NCBI RefSeq assembly: GCF_009932335.1
Contig: NZ_BLJF01000001.1
Location: forward strand, 2,418,001-2,482,000
DNA: 64,000 bases
DNA from: Pseudomonas asiatica
GTDB lineage: Bacteria > Pseudomonadota > Gammaproteobacteria > Pseudomonadales > Pseudomonadaceae
Direction of reading: 5' to 3'
Made by a program: the position numbers and the translations under genes. This document shows positions 41,235-49,460 of the stretch, one piece after another. Numbering within the stretch: the first letter of the stretch is position 1; every line of letters begins with the position of its first letter. The notes beneath the pieces are model-generated. The model was not told the origin of the DNA, searched no databases, and saw only the letters and a program-made list of their open reading frames with translations.

Positions 41235-41253
41235 TGATCTGCGCGGGTGATCA
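41235..41253. promoter_or_regulatory. 19-bp dyad in the apbE/rnfC divergent region
   Basis: TGATCTGCGCGGGTGATCA has inverted TGATC/GATCA half-sites separated by nine bases. It lies midway between apbE and rnfC and could be a regulator site for both. No known family was matched with confidence. Confidence 0.35.
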
Positions 41254-41354
41254 TTCATCCCCCTCCCTTTCCGCTTAACGTCCCGGAAGCAATAAAACAA
41301 CCATGTGCATAAGCGCACAGGGGCGTTCTTTGCCCAAAAATTGGAGGACATTAC

Positions 41355-42755
41355 ATGTCTAGCCATTCGTTGCAGAGCGTCGAACGCCTGCAGAGCCGCA
41401 TCCGCGCCCAGCGTCAGCCGCAACAGAAACCTTTCTGGCGCCGTCTGCTGGCCATCGCCTCATCCTCTCAGCGTAGTTGGCACGGAGGGATCGAGCTCAG
41501 GGGATACAAGGAACTATCCAACGCCACGACGGTTGCCCCGGTCGTGGTCGGTAAAATCCAGCTGGCGATTCCGCTCGGGCGGGGTCGGCGGTTTGTCCAG
41601 CCTTGCGTGCAGCCGGGGCAGCATGTGCGCAAGGGCGAAGTGATCGGTATTGGCGACAACACCACCGCTTGGGTGCATGCCAGTACCTCCGGCATCGTGG
41701 ACCGGATCGATCACGTCTTCGCGGCCGACTCGGCCGAACCAGTCATGGCCGTCATCCTGAACGCAGATGGCCTGGACGAGTGGCTCGAACGCCCGGCACC
41801 GGGCCTGCCGCAAACGCCAGAGGCGCTGGTCGAGCACGCATTGCAGATGGGCATAGTCGGCCTTGGTGGTGCGGGTTTCCCCACGGCCCTCAAGCTGGCC
41901 GGCGCACAGCAGCCCGACCTGCTGCTGATCAACGGTGCCGAATGCGAGCCCTTCCTTACCTGCGATGACCGCCTCATGCGTGAAAATGCCGAAGCGTTGA
42001 TCGAGGCCGCCGACTATGTCGCCGCGCTGCTGGGAATAACGGCAACCCGTTTCGGCATCGAAACCAACAAACCGGAGGCGATGGCCACGTTACGTGCCGC
42101 CGCACGCCAGGCGCGCACCCGGGTCGAGATTTGTCCACTTCCGGAGCGTTACCCAGCAGGTGGGCAGCCGTTGATGATCAAGAGCCTCAGTGGCCGCAAC
42201 CTGGCCCCGGGGAGCCGCCCCGCCGATATCGGCGTCCTCGCCCTGAATGTCGCAACGCTCTACGCGCTGGGCCGGGCCGTCTTCCAGGACGAACCACTGA
42301 CCAGCCGCGTGCTGACACTGACCGGTGACTGCGAGCGCCCCGGCAATGTGCGGGTGCCGGTGGGTTACCCGGTCAGCGAACTGCGCGCGATTGCTGGCGC
42401 GTCCCCCACAGGGCAGTTGACCCAGGTCGGAGGCCCGATGATGGGGCAGCCGCTACCGGACGCCAACGCCTTCGTCAGCAAGACCAGCAGTTGCCTGATT
42501 TTCGGCGCCGAGCGCTACCTGCCGGCTGCTCGCCCCGCCAGCAGTTGCATTCGCTGCACGCGCTGTGTGGATGTCTGCCCGATGTCGCTGCGGCCGCTGG
42601 ACCTCTACGCTGCCGCCGAGCGCCTGGACAAGGCCAGCCTGCAGGAACTGCGCCTGGACGCCTGCATCGAATGCGGCAGCTGCAGCAGCATCTGCCCAAG
42701 CAATATCCCGCTGCGCGAACGCTTCCGCCAAAGCAAGACGGAGGTCCGCGCATGA
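41355..42755 (+). CDS. rnfC: RnfC-family electron-transport subunit
   Basis: A 466-residue RnfC/RsxC homologue, the soluble NADH- and FMN-binding subunit of Rnf-type complexes. The Rossmann-like loop GIVGLGGAGFPTALK is at about residues 166-180, the family block INGAECEPFLTCDDRLM follows, and two 4Fe-4S motifs stand at Cys398/401/404/408 (CIRCTRCVDVCP) and Cys437/440/443/447 (CIECGSCSSICP). There is no long carboxy-terminal repeat extension as in E. coli RsxC. GGAGG precedes the ATG. It overlaps rnfD by four bases. Confidence 0.9.
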   Translation: MSSHSLQSVERLQSRIRAQRQPQQKPFWRRLLAIASSSQRSWHGGIELRGYKELSNATTVAPVVVGKIQLAIPLGRGRRFVQPCVQPGQHVRKGEVIGIGDNTTAWVHASTSGIVDRIDHVFAADSAEPVMAVILNADGLDEWLERPAPGLPQTPEALVEHALQMGIVGLGGAGFPTALKLAGAQQPDLLLINGAECEPFLTCDDRLMRENAEALIEAADYVAALLGITATRFGIETNKPEAMATLRAAARQARTRVEICPLPERYPAGGQPLMIKSLSGRNLAPGSRPADIGVLALNVATLYALGRAVFQDEPLTSRVLTLTGDCERPGNVRVPVGYPVSELRAIAGASPTGQLTQVGGPMMGQPLPDANAFVSKTSSCLIFGAERYLPAARPASSCIRCTRCVDVCPMSLRPLDLYAAAERLDKASLQELRLDACIECGSCSSICPSNIPLRERFRQSKTEVRA

Positions 42756-43702
42756 GCCTGATACGCCACCCCATCCCGCAACGGCTGCGCACGGTGATGC
42801 TGCTGGTCGTCCTGTGCCTGCTGCCGGGCACCGCCCTGTATGCCTGGCAATTCGGCGTCGTGGTCTGGTTGCAGGTGTTCTGGTGCGTGCTGTTCGCCCT
42901 GGGCTTCGAAGCCGCCCTGCTGCGCCTGCGCGGGCATGACGTACGCAAGGGTTTGAGCGACCTCAGCTGGCTGGTGCTGGGCCTGATACTGGCTCGGGCA
43001 TTGCCGCTGATGGTGCCGTTGTGGATGATCGCCCTGGCCAGTTTTGCTGCTCTGGCACTGTGCAAGCACGCCAGTGGAGGCCTTGGTCGCAACCGTCTCA
43101 ACCCTGCCATGGTTGGCCTGGGGGTGGTTGCCATCTGCTTCTATCAGCAGTTGTACCCCGCGCCATCGAACCATGCCCCCTGGACCGCAACCCTGGACGC
43201 CAAGGCGGTTCTGCTGCAACAGCTACAGTTGGTGCCACGCCTGGAGCTCGATGCGTTCGCCGGCGCCACTCAACTGGCGCAGAACGAGTTCACCCATATC
43301 ACCCACAATCTTTCGGGGTTCGGCTACATTGCCGGCGGTTTGCTGCTGGCTTCGCTGCGGGTGATCCGTATCGAGATTCCGCTGGCGATGATCGCGAGCA
43401 CAGTATTGCTGTGCATGGCTGCCGGCCACAGCCTGCAGGAAGCCGTTTACAACCTCAGCCTCGGCGGCTATCTCTTCACCGCCTTCTTCATCGCCACCGA
43501 TCCGGTCACCAGCCCCGATACCCGCGCCGGTCGCATCCTCTTCGGCGTGACCGTCGGCACGCTGACCGAGCTGATTCGCGAGTTCGGCCTTTACGCCGAT
43601 GGCCTCTGCTTCGCCGTGCTGGCCGGCAACCTGCTGGTGCCGCAAATCGACCGGTTGGTGCTGCGCATGCAGCGGCCCTGGTACGCAGCAGCGAGTGCCT
43701 GA
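42752..43702 (+). CDS. rnfD: RnfD/NqrB-family membrane subunit
   Basis: A 316-residue membrane protein, shorter than E. coli RsxD (about 350). It has about eight membrane helices (starting LRTVMLLVVLCLLPGTALYA), the conserved KHASGGLGRNRLNPAMVGLG block, and LDAFAGATQL, in which Thr173 corresponds to the covalent FMN site (usually SGAT). ATGA overlap with rnfC. The rnfA, B, E and G genes of complete Rnf clusters are absent here. Confidence 0.88.
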   Translation: MSLIRHPIPQRLRTVMLLVVLCLLPGTALYAWQFGVVVWLQVFWCVLFALGFEAALLRLRGHDVRKGLSDLSWLVLGLILARALPLMVPLWMIALASFAALALCKHASGGLGRNRLNPAMVGLGVVAICFYQQLYPAPSNHAPWTATLDAKAVLLQQLQLVPRLELDAFAGATQLAQNEFTHITHNLSGFGYIAGGLLLASLRVIRIEIPLAMIASTVLLCMAAGHSLQEAVYNLSLGGYLFTAFFIATDPVTSPDTRAGRILFGVTVGTLTELIREFGLYADGLCFAVLAGNLLVPQIDRLVLRMQRPWYAAASA

Positions 43703-43718
43703 CATGGCATTTGGCAAA

Positions 43719-43746
43719 GAGCCTGGGCCTTGTTCTGGCCCGGCTC
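43719..43746. terminator. bidirectional hairpin between rnfD and emrB ends
   Basis: GAGCC-T-GGGCC faces GGCCC-GGCTC across a 7-base loop, at the ends of two convergent genes. It overlaps the emrB stop codon. No long T-run follows on either side. Confidence 0.5.
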
Positions 43747-45280
43747 AGTGCCCTGCCGACGCCGGCCCCGCCTTGGCGGTAAAGGGCGGTTTGGCGAACC
43801 ACACCAGCAGGATCAACCCGGCAAACACCCAGGTCATCAGGGTGAAGTAGTCCACCGTCGACATCATGTACGCCTGCCCGTTGAGTATCTGCTCCAGCTG
43901 CGCATAGCTCTGCGGGCTGGCCCCGCCCAGCTGCTCCAGGGTATGCCGCGTGGCCGGGTCGAACTGGCTGATGTGCTCGCTCAGGTAGGCATGGTGCTGG
44001 TCCGCCCGGCGAATCCAGATCCAGGTGGTCAGCGACGCCGCGAAACTGCCGCCCAAGGTACGCAGGAAGGTCGCCAGGCCCGAGCCATCGGCGATCTGCT
44101 GCGGTGGCAGGTCGGACAGCAGGATGCTCAAGGTCGGCATGAAGAACAGCGCAACGCCAATACCCATGAACAACTGCACCAGCGCCACATGCTGGAAGTC
44201 CACCTCGCTGGTGAACCCGGCACGCATGTAGCAGCTGCTGCCGATCGCCAGGAACGCCAGCCCGGCCAGCACACGCAGGTCGAAGCGGTGCGCGTACTTG
44301 CCCACGAACGGCGACATCAGCACCGGCAACAGGCCGATCGGCGCCACCGCCAGGCCGGCCCAGGTAGCGGTATAGCCCATCTGCGTCTGCAGCCACTGCG
44401 GCAGGATCAGGTTGATGCCGAAGAACCCGGCATAGCCCCCTACCAGCACGATGGTGCCCACGCGGAAGTTGCGGTGCGCGAACAGGCGCAGGTTGACCAC
44501 CGGGTGACGGTCGGTCAGTTCCCAGATCACGAACACCGCCAGGAACACCAGCGAGACCAGGCTTCCGGCAATGATGAACGACGATTCGAACCAGTCCAGG
44601 TCGTTGCCTTTGTCCAGCACCACCTGCAAGGCGCCAACGCCGATGATCAGCGTCAGCAGGCCGATGTAGTCCATCGGCTGGCGGCTGGTGACCACCGGCC
44701 GGGTGCGCATCTGCTGGCGGACCACGGCGGCGGCGAACAGGCCGATGGGCACGTTGATGAAGAAGATCCACGGCCAGCTGTAGCTGTCGGTTATCCAGCC
44801 GCCGAGAATCGGCCCGGCAATCGGCGCCACCACCGTGACCATCGCCAGCAGCGCCAGGGCCATGCCGCGCTTGGCCGGGGGATAGACGGCGATCAGCAAA
44901 GTCTGGGTCATCGGGTACAACGGCCCGGCCACCACACCCTGCAACACGCGAAAACCGACCAGCTCCGGCATCGACTGGGCAATACCGCACAGGAACGAGG
45001 CCAGCACGAACAGCAGCGTGGCCCAGATGAACAGCTTCACCTCGCCAAACCGTCGGCTGAGCCAGCCGTTGAGCGGCAAGGCAATGGCGTTGCTCACCGC
45101 GAACGAGGTGATGACCCAGGTGCCCTGCTCGTAGCTCACCCCCAGGTTGCCGGAAATGGTCGGCAAGGCCACGTTGGCGATGGTGGTGTCGAGCACCTGC
45201 ATGAACGTCGCCAGCGACAGGCCGATGGTGGTCAGCAGCAGGCTCGGCGGCGTGAACTGGGCAGCAGCGTTGTTGCTCAT
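43745..45280 (-). CDS. emrB: MFS multidrug efflux transporter, DHA2 (EmrB) type
   Basis: A 511-residue transporter with 14 predicted membrane helices, the DHA2 class that works with an EmrA-type adaptor. Family blocks include LDTTIANVALPTISGNLG (helix 1), WVITSFAVSNAIALPLNGWL, GVVAGPLYPMTQTLL and PAKRGMALALLAMVTVVAPIAGPILGGWI. Its start overlaps the emrA stop by four bases. It probably extrudes toxic hydrophobic compounds by proton antiport under MarR control. Confidence 0.93.
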   Translation of the reverse strand: MSNNAAAQFTPPSLLLTTIGLSLATFMQVLDTTIANVALPTISGNLGVSYEQGTWVITSFAVSNAIALPLNGWLSRRFGEVKLFIWATLLFVLASFLCGIAQSMPELVGFRVLQGVVAGPLYPMTQTLLIAVYPPAKRGMALALLAMVTVVAPIAGPILGGWITDSYSWPWIFFINVPIGLFAAAVVRQQMRTRPVVTSRQPMDYIGLLTLIIGVGALQVVLDKGNDLDWFESSFIIAGSLVSLVFLAVFVIWELTDRHPVVNLRLFAHRNFRVGTIVLVGGYAGFFGINLILPQWLQTQMGYTATWAGLAVAPIGLLPVLMSPFVGKYAHRFDLRVLAGLAFLAIGSSCYMRAGFTSEVDFQHVALVQLFMGIGVALFFMPTLSILLSDLPPQQIADGSGLATFLRTLGGSFAASLTTWIWIRRADQHHAYLSEHISQFDPATRHTLEQLGGASPQSYAQLEQILNGQAYMMSTVDYFTLMTWVFAGLILLVWFAKPPFTAKAGPASAGH

Positions 45281-46470
45281 CGCTGGGCCGTCTTGCCGGT
45301 TGCGCTGTTTTCGTGGATCAGCCGGGCGATCAGGTTGTCAGCTTCGACCAGCTGGCGGTCATACACCTGGGTGGTATAGCTGGCCTGCTGCGGTGGCTGC
45401 TGGGCCAAGGTCGGGCCGCTCTGGTCGTGCAGGTCGACCTCGACCACGGTGGACAGCCCGATACGCAGCGGGTGGTCCTTGAGCTGGTCGGGGCTGAGGT
45501 GGATGCGTACCGGCACGCGCTGGACGATCTTGATCCAGTTACCGGTGGCATTCTGCGCCGGCAACAGGGCGAAGACGCTGCCGGTGCCAGCGCCAAGGCT
45601 GTCGGCCGTGCCGCTGTACCTGACCTCGCTGCCGTACAGGTCGGCGCTGATCTGCACCGGCTGGCCGATACGCATGTCGCGCAGCTGGGTTTCCTTGAAG
45701 TTGGCATCGATCCACACCTGGTCCAGCGGGATCACCGCCATGGTCGCGGTACCCGGTTGCAGGCGCTGGCCCAGCTGCACGGTACGCTTGGCAACGTAGC
45801 CGGTTACCGGTGCCACCAGGGTGGTGCGGGCATGGTCGAGGTAGGCCTGGCGCAGGTCGGCGGCGGCGGCCATCACCTCGGGGTGCGAGGACACCACGGT
45901 GTCGTCGACCAGTGCGCTGCTGGTGCTGAGCTGCTGGCGTGCACTGTTGACGGCGGCCTCGGCCACGCTCAGGTCGTCGCGGGCATGGGACAATTCTTCC
46001 GCAGCTATCGCGCCGCTGTCGGCCAGTACCTTGCGCCGGTTGAAGTCCTGGCGGGCCTTGCGCAGCTCGGCCTGGCGGGTTTCCAGCTGGGCCTTGAGCG
46101 CGTCGACGTTGCTGTACAACCCGCGCACCTGGCGCACGCTGCGCGCCAGCCTGGCTTCGGCGGCCTGCAAGGCCACCTGGCGGTCGGCCGGGTCGAATTG
46201 CAGCAATACCTGGCCGGCGTGGACCAGGTCGCCGTCATCGGCACCGATGCTGGTGACAGTGCCGGTGACCAGCGGGGTGATCTCTACCACGTTGCCGTTG
46301 ACGTAGGCATCGTCGGTGCTTTCGTGCCAGCGCCCGACCAGGCTGTACCAGGCCCAGGCTCCGACGCCGGCAAGAATCAGCAGCAACACCAGGCCAAGCA
46401 GCCAGGCCTTGCGCTTGCGCGACGGTTCGGGCGCGGCGGAGGGAGTCGGGGTGTCTGCGGGAGTGGCCAT
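45277..46470 (-). CDS. emrA: membrane-fusion (adaptor) protein, EmrA/HlyD type
   Basis: A 397-residue adaptor with one inner-membrane helix (AWLLGLVLLLILAGVGAWAWYSL), the biotinyl-like half motifs (YVNGNVVEITPLVTGTVTSI and VAPVTGYVAKRTVQLGQRLQ), and a long coiled-coil hairpin between. It joins EmrB to an outer-membrane TolC-like channel, not encoded here. It lies 30 bases after the MarR gene. Confidence 0.93.
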   Translation of the reverse strand: MATPADTPTPSAAPEPSRKRKAWLLGLVLLLILAGVGAWAWYSLVGRWHESTDDAYVNGNVVEITPLVTGTVTSIGADDGDLVHAGQVLLQFDPADRQVALQAAEARLARSVRQVRGLYSNVDALKAQLETRQAELRKARQDFNRRKVLADSGAIAAEELSHARDDLSVAEAAVNSARQQLSTSSALVDDTVVSSHPEVMAAAADLRQAYLDHARTTLVAPVTGYVAKRTVQLGQRLQPGTATMAVIPLDQVWIDANFKETQLRDMRIGQPVQISADLYGSEVRYSGTADSLGAGTGSVFALLPAQNATGNWIKIVQRVPVRIHLSPDQLKDHPLRIGLSTVVEVDLHDQSGPTLAQQPPQQASYTTQVYDRQLVEADNLIARLIHENSATGKTAQR

Positions 46471-46500
46471 GGCAATACCTTGGATAATTCGTGACAGGGA

Positions 46501-46974
46501 TCAACGATCGCCGAAGCGGCGGATCGTCAACGGGTCGCCGGCAGCGAGCAGGACCTTGGCCAGCAGGCCTTCCAGGGTCGCGAGCTCTTCGGGTGCCAGC
46601 GCGCCGCACAGCTCGTTCATGGCCGCCGCGCCGATTTCCGGCAGGCGGTCAGCCAGGCGCTGGCCATCGGCGGTAAGCGCCAGGCGCACCTGGCGACGGT
46701 CGTCGGCGCAACGGTTGCGCACGATCAGTTCCTTCTGCTCGAGGCGGTCGAGCATGCGGGTCATCGATCCGCTGTCCAGGCCCAGGTACCGGCACAGCTC
46801 GGCCGGGGTGTCCACCTGGTACTGGGTGACGATGATCAGCACCTTGAACTGCGCGGCGGTGACGCCTTCGGATTCGAGGTGCCAGTCGAGAATGCGGTCC
46901 TTCAGGATCGCCGCCCGGCCAAGCAGCATGCCGATGGCGCAGGTCTGGAAGTTTTCGGGAGAGAAATGGGCCAT
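46501..46974 (-). CDS. MarR-family repressor of the emrAB-type operon
   Basis: A 157-residue MarR regulator. The winged helix includes TPAELCRYLGLDSGSMTRML followed by DRLEQKELIVRNRCADDRRQ, the DDRR wing typical of the family. It is the first gene of the operon with emrA and emrB; a palindrome ACTGCCTAGGCAGT upstream is its likely operator. The inducer is unknown. Confidence 0.92.
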   Translation of the reverse strand: MAHFSPENFQTCAIGMLLGRAAILKDRILDWHLESEGVTAAQFKVLIIVTQYQVDTPAELCRYLGLDSGSMTRMLDRLEQKELIVRNRCADDRRQVRLALTADGQRLADRLPEIGAAAMNELCGALAPEELATLEGLLAKVLLAAGDPLTIRRFGDR

Positions 46975-47007
46975 CGGAGACTGCTCGGGTAATTGTGTGG
47001 AAATATT

Positions 47008-47021
47008 ACTGCCTAGGCAGT
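47008..47021. promoter_or_regulatory. 14-bp palindrome, probable MarR operator
   Basis: ACTGCCTAGGCAGT is a perfect palindrome 33 bases before the MarR-family start codon. MarR regulators commonly bind such sites over their own promoter. It is close to, but not inside, the REP pair that follows. Confidence 0.6.
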
Positions 47022-47084
47022 GAATGTCAAAGCTTTGATTAGGTTGCTATGGAAAATTTCATGATTTCTGCCCCTTGCGCCCCC

Positions 47085-47201
47085 CTGTAGGAGCGGCCTT
47101 GTGTCGCGATGGGCCGCAAAGCGGCCCCGCAATTTCTGTTGGGGCACAAAACCTGGGGCCGCTTCGCGCCCCATCGCGACACAAGGCCGCTCCTACAGGG
47201 C
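47085..47201. repeat. REP pair (inverted), type TGTAGGAGCGGCCTTGTGTCG
   Basis: TGTAGGAGCGGCCTTGTGTC near 47086 pairs with GACACAAGGCCGCTCCTACA near 47179, with GGGCCGC/GCGCCCC pairing further in. It lies between the divergent marR promoter and the end of the response regulator gene. Confidence 0.88.
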
Positions 47202-47217
47202 CATGCGTCAAGGCCTG

Positions 47218-47853
47218 CTACGGTGTTCGCAGGCCCAGTGCCTCCACCGCCCCGCAGGCAATGGCCATGCCCACCAACTCCGCCAGGCTATCGGCCTGCA
47301 ACCGCTTCATCACCCGCCCCCGGTACAGGTCCACCGTCTTCACGCTGACGCCCAGCCGTTCGGCAATCTCGCGGTTGTTCAACCCTTGGGCCAACGGCAC
47401 GAACACGTCGCGCTCGCGCGGGGTCAGGCCATTGATGCGCGCCTGCACCCGGGCCAGCGCCTGGTCGTCCTGGCGTGCCCGCCCGGCGCTTTCCAACGCG
47501 GCCTGCACGCTGTCGAGCAGCAACTGGTCGTTGTAGGGTTTCTCGATGAAGTCGCAGGCGCCGGCCTTGAATGCCCGCACCACGATCGGCACATCGGCAT
47601 GCCCGCTGACGAATATCACCGGCAAACCCAGGCCACGCTCGCGCATCGCCTGCTGCACCGCCAACCCGCCCAGCCCCGGCATGCGCACATCCAGCAGCAC
47701 ACAGGCCGGCCCATCGTCGACGCAGGCGTCGAGAAACGCCTGCCCGCCGGCGAACGGCAAGGCCTGCAAACCCACCGACTGCAACAACCACACCGTCGAG
47801 TCGCGCATACCCTGGTCGTCATCGACCACATACACCTTCGCTTGCACCGCCAT
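47218..47853 (-). CDS. response regulator, FixJ/LuxR type
   Basis: A 211-residue regulator with a receiver domain (YVVDDDQGMRDS, phospho-aspartate in VLLDVRMPG, threonine-equivalent in IFVSGHAD, EKPY) and a LuxR helix-turn-helix (LTPRERDVFVPLAQGLNNRE, then IAERLGVSVKTVDLYRGRVM). It is encoded seven bases after the histidine kinase gene, so the two are a pair. The acyl-CoA genes diverging from the kinase are likely targets. Confidence 0.93.
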   Translation of the reverse strand: MAVQAKVYVVDDDQGMRDSTVWLLQSVGLQALPFAGGQAFLDACVDDGPACVLLDVRMPGLGGLAVQQAMRERGLGLPVIFVSGHADVPIVVRAFKAGACDFIEKPYNDQLLLDSVQAALESAGRARQDDQALARVQARINGLTPRERDVFVPLAQGLNNREIAERLGVSVKTVDLYRGRVMKRLQADSLAELVGMAIACGAVEALGLRTP

Positions 47854-47859
47854 CTCCCC

Positions 47860-49266
47860 TTACCCCCTGCTGACCGCCAGGCGGCAGCACAGTACCAGAC
47901 CGCCATTGTCACCGGCTCGCGCCCACAGGCTGCCGCCAAAACCTTCGATCAGGCTACGGCTCATGCTCAGGCCAAGGCCCAGGCCGTCGGCCTTGCTGGT
48001 GGTGAACGGCGTGAAGATTTCATCCAGGCGCTCGGGCGCCACGCCCGGGCCCTGGTCCGCCACCTCGACCAGCACGCCATCACCATCGCGCGCAGCGCCC
48101 AGCAGGATACGTGACGGCCGCTCGCCATGCTGCTCGCGGTTGGCATCGATGGCGTTGCGCAACAGGTTCAACAGCACCTGCTCCAGCAGTACCCGGTCGG
48201 CATACACCAAGGGCAGCTGCACGCTCATGCGCAGCTCGACCACTACCTGATCACGCGCGGCTTCCCAGGCGCACAGGCGCATGGCTTCGCCGGCCACCTC
48301 GGCCACGTCCAGAGCCTGCAGGCGGCGCGGCCCCTTGCGCAGGAAGGCGCGCAGGCGGCGGATCACTTCGGCGGCATGGGTGGCCTGTTCGCTGATGCGC
48401 TGCAGGCCCTGCCCTACCCGCTCTCGGGCCTGCGGGTCGCGCTCCAGGCCCAGCAGGTAACGCTGGCTTGCGTTGGCATAGTTGACCACCGCGGCCAACG
48501 GCTGGTTGATCTCGTGGGCAATGCCCGAAGCCAGCTCGCCCAAGGTGGCCAGCCGGGCACTGTGCGCCAGGCTTTCCTGGGCCTCGATGCGCAGGGTGAT
48601 GTCGCGAGACACGCTGACCACCTCCACCACCGTGCCGGTGTAGGTTTCGCGGATGGCCCGGCTGGCGATTTCGAACCAGCGGTAGCCGCCTGCGGCCTGG
48701 CGCACTCGGCAGGTCATGGTGTGGTAGCCGTCCTGGTCCAGGGCGGCGGCGGCCTGGCGCAGCACCTGGCGGCGCTCGCGCGGGTGCAGCAGGGTATGTA
48801 CGGCCATGCCGCGCAGTTGCTCGGGCCACAGGCCAAGCAGGCGGAATGCTGCCGGCGAAGCATCGAGAAAACGGCCATCGGGGCTATGCCGGGAGATCAG
48901 GTCGGTGGTGTTCTCGATGATCAGCCGGTACAGGCGCCGGGCGCGGCTGGCCTCGCGTGCGCCATGACGCTCGTCGCTGGCGTCGCGGCCACGCGCCAGC
49001 ACCTGCTGGCCCTGGTCGTCAGGGATGAAGCTCCACAGCACGATGCGTTCACCGACCTGCACCTCGACATCGGCGATCGCCCGGCGCTGGCGCAGGCAGG
49101 CGCGCACCAGGGCGGCGCAGTTGCCCGGCAGCCAGCTGGCCAGTGCCGGGCCTTCATCGACCCAGGCCTGCAGCGCCGGGTTGAGTGCCAGCGGCCTGGC
49201 GTCGCCGGCCAGCATCAGGCTGGGTTGCGGGTCCTTGGCGAGCAAGGGATAGGCAGTGTTGTCCAC
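47860..49266 (-). CDS. PAS-domain sensor histidine kinase, FixL/DctB type
   Basis: A 468-residue soluble kinase. An amino-terminal domain of unknown type (about residues 1-115) is followed by a PAS domain (IIENTTDLISRHSPDGRFLD to about 235), the histidine in GIAHEINQPLAAVVNY (about 256), and an HATPase domain (LRNAIDANREQH, GLGLGLSMSRSLIEGFGG). No membrane segment is seen. The signal could be an acyl compound, given the adjacent acyl-CoA ligase, but nothing in the sequence proves it. It precedes the response-regulator gene on the same strand. Confidence 0.92.
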   Translation of the reverse strand: MDNTAYPLLAKDPQPSLMLAGDARPLALNPALQAWVDEGPALASWLPGNCAALVRACLRQRRAIADVEVQVGERIVLWSFIPDDQGQQVLARGRDASDERHGAREASRARRLYRLIIENTTDLISRHSPDGRFLDASPAAFRLLGLWPEQLRGMAVHTLLHPRERRQVLRQAAAALDQDGYHTMTCRVRQAAGGYRWFEIASRAIRETYTGTVVEVVSVSRDITLRIEAQESLAHSARLATLGELASGIAHEINQPLAAVVNYANASQRYLLGLERDPQARERVGQGLQRISEQATHAAEVIRRLRAFLRKGPRRLQALDVAEVAGEAMRLCAWEAARDQVVVELRMSVQLPLVYADRVLLEQVLLNLLRNAIDANREQHGERPSRILLGAARDGDGVLVEVADQGPGVAPERLDEIFTPFTTSKADGLGLGLSMSRSLIEGFGGSLWARAGDNGGLVLCCRLAVSRG

Positions 49267-49283
49267 GGTAGGCGGCTCGTTGT

Positions 49284-49301
49284 TATAGTAGTTTTACTAT
49301 A
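49284..49301. promoter_or_regulatory. 18-bp inverted repeat in the divergent kinase/ligase region
   Basis: TATAGTA-GTTT-TACTATA has perfect 7-base arms. It sits 18-35 bases upstream of the kinase start and about 160 bases before the ligase start, followed by a third similar TATAG element (GCTATAGTCG). It is a candidate binding site for the response regulator, or an AT-rich promoter core. Confidence 0.45.
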
Positions 49302-49460
49302 TTGCTATAGTCGATATTCCTAATACCATAGCGACTCGCGTAAAACTGCGACAAGGGGAGCGGCCCACCGTCCGCCTCCCTGCACCCTGAACAGAGCTAA
49401 CAATCAGCCACCGGGGGTCAAGCGCACAGGTTGTGCCTGCCTCCTCTACAGGATTACCGC

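Noticed and set aside
43506..44990. 494-residue minus-strand frame covering emrB in another frame
   Set aside because: It overlaps the transporter frame on the same strand, and its residue composition is typical of an out-of-frame reading.
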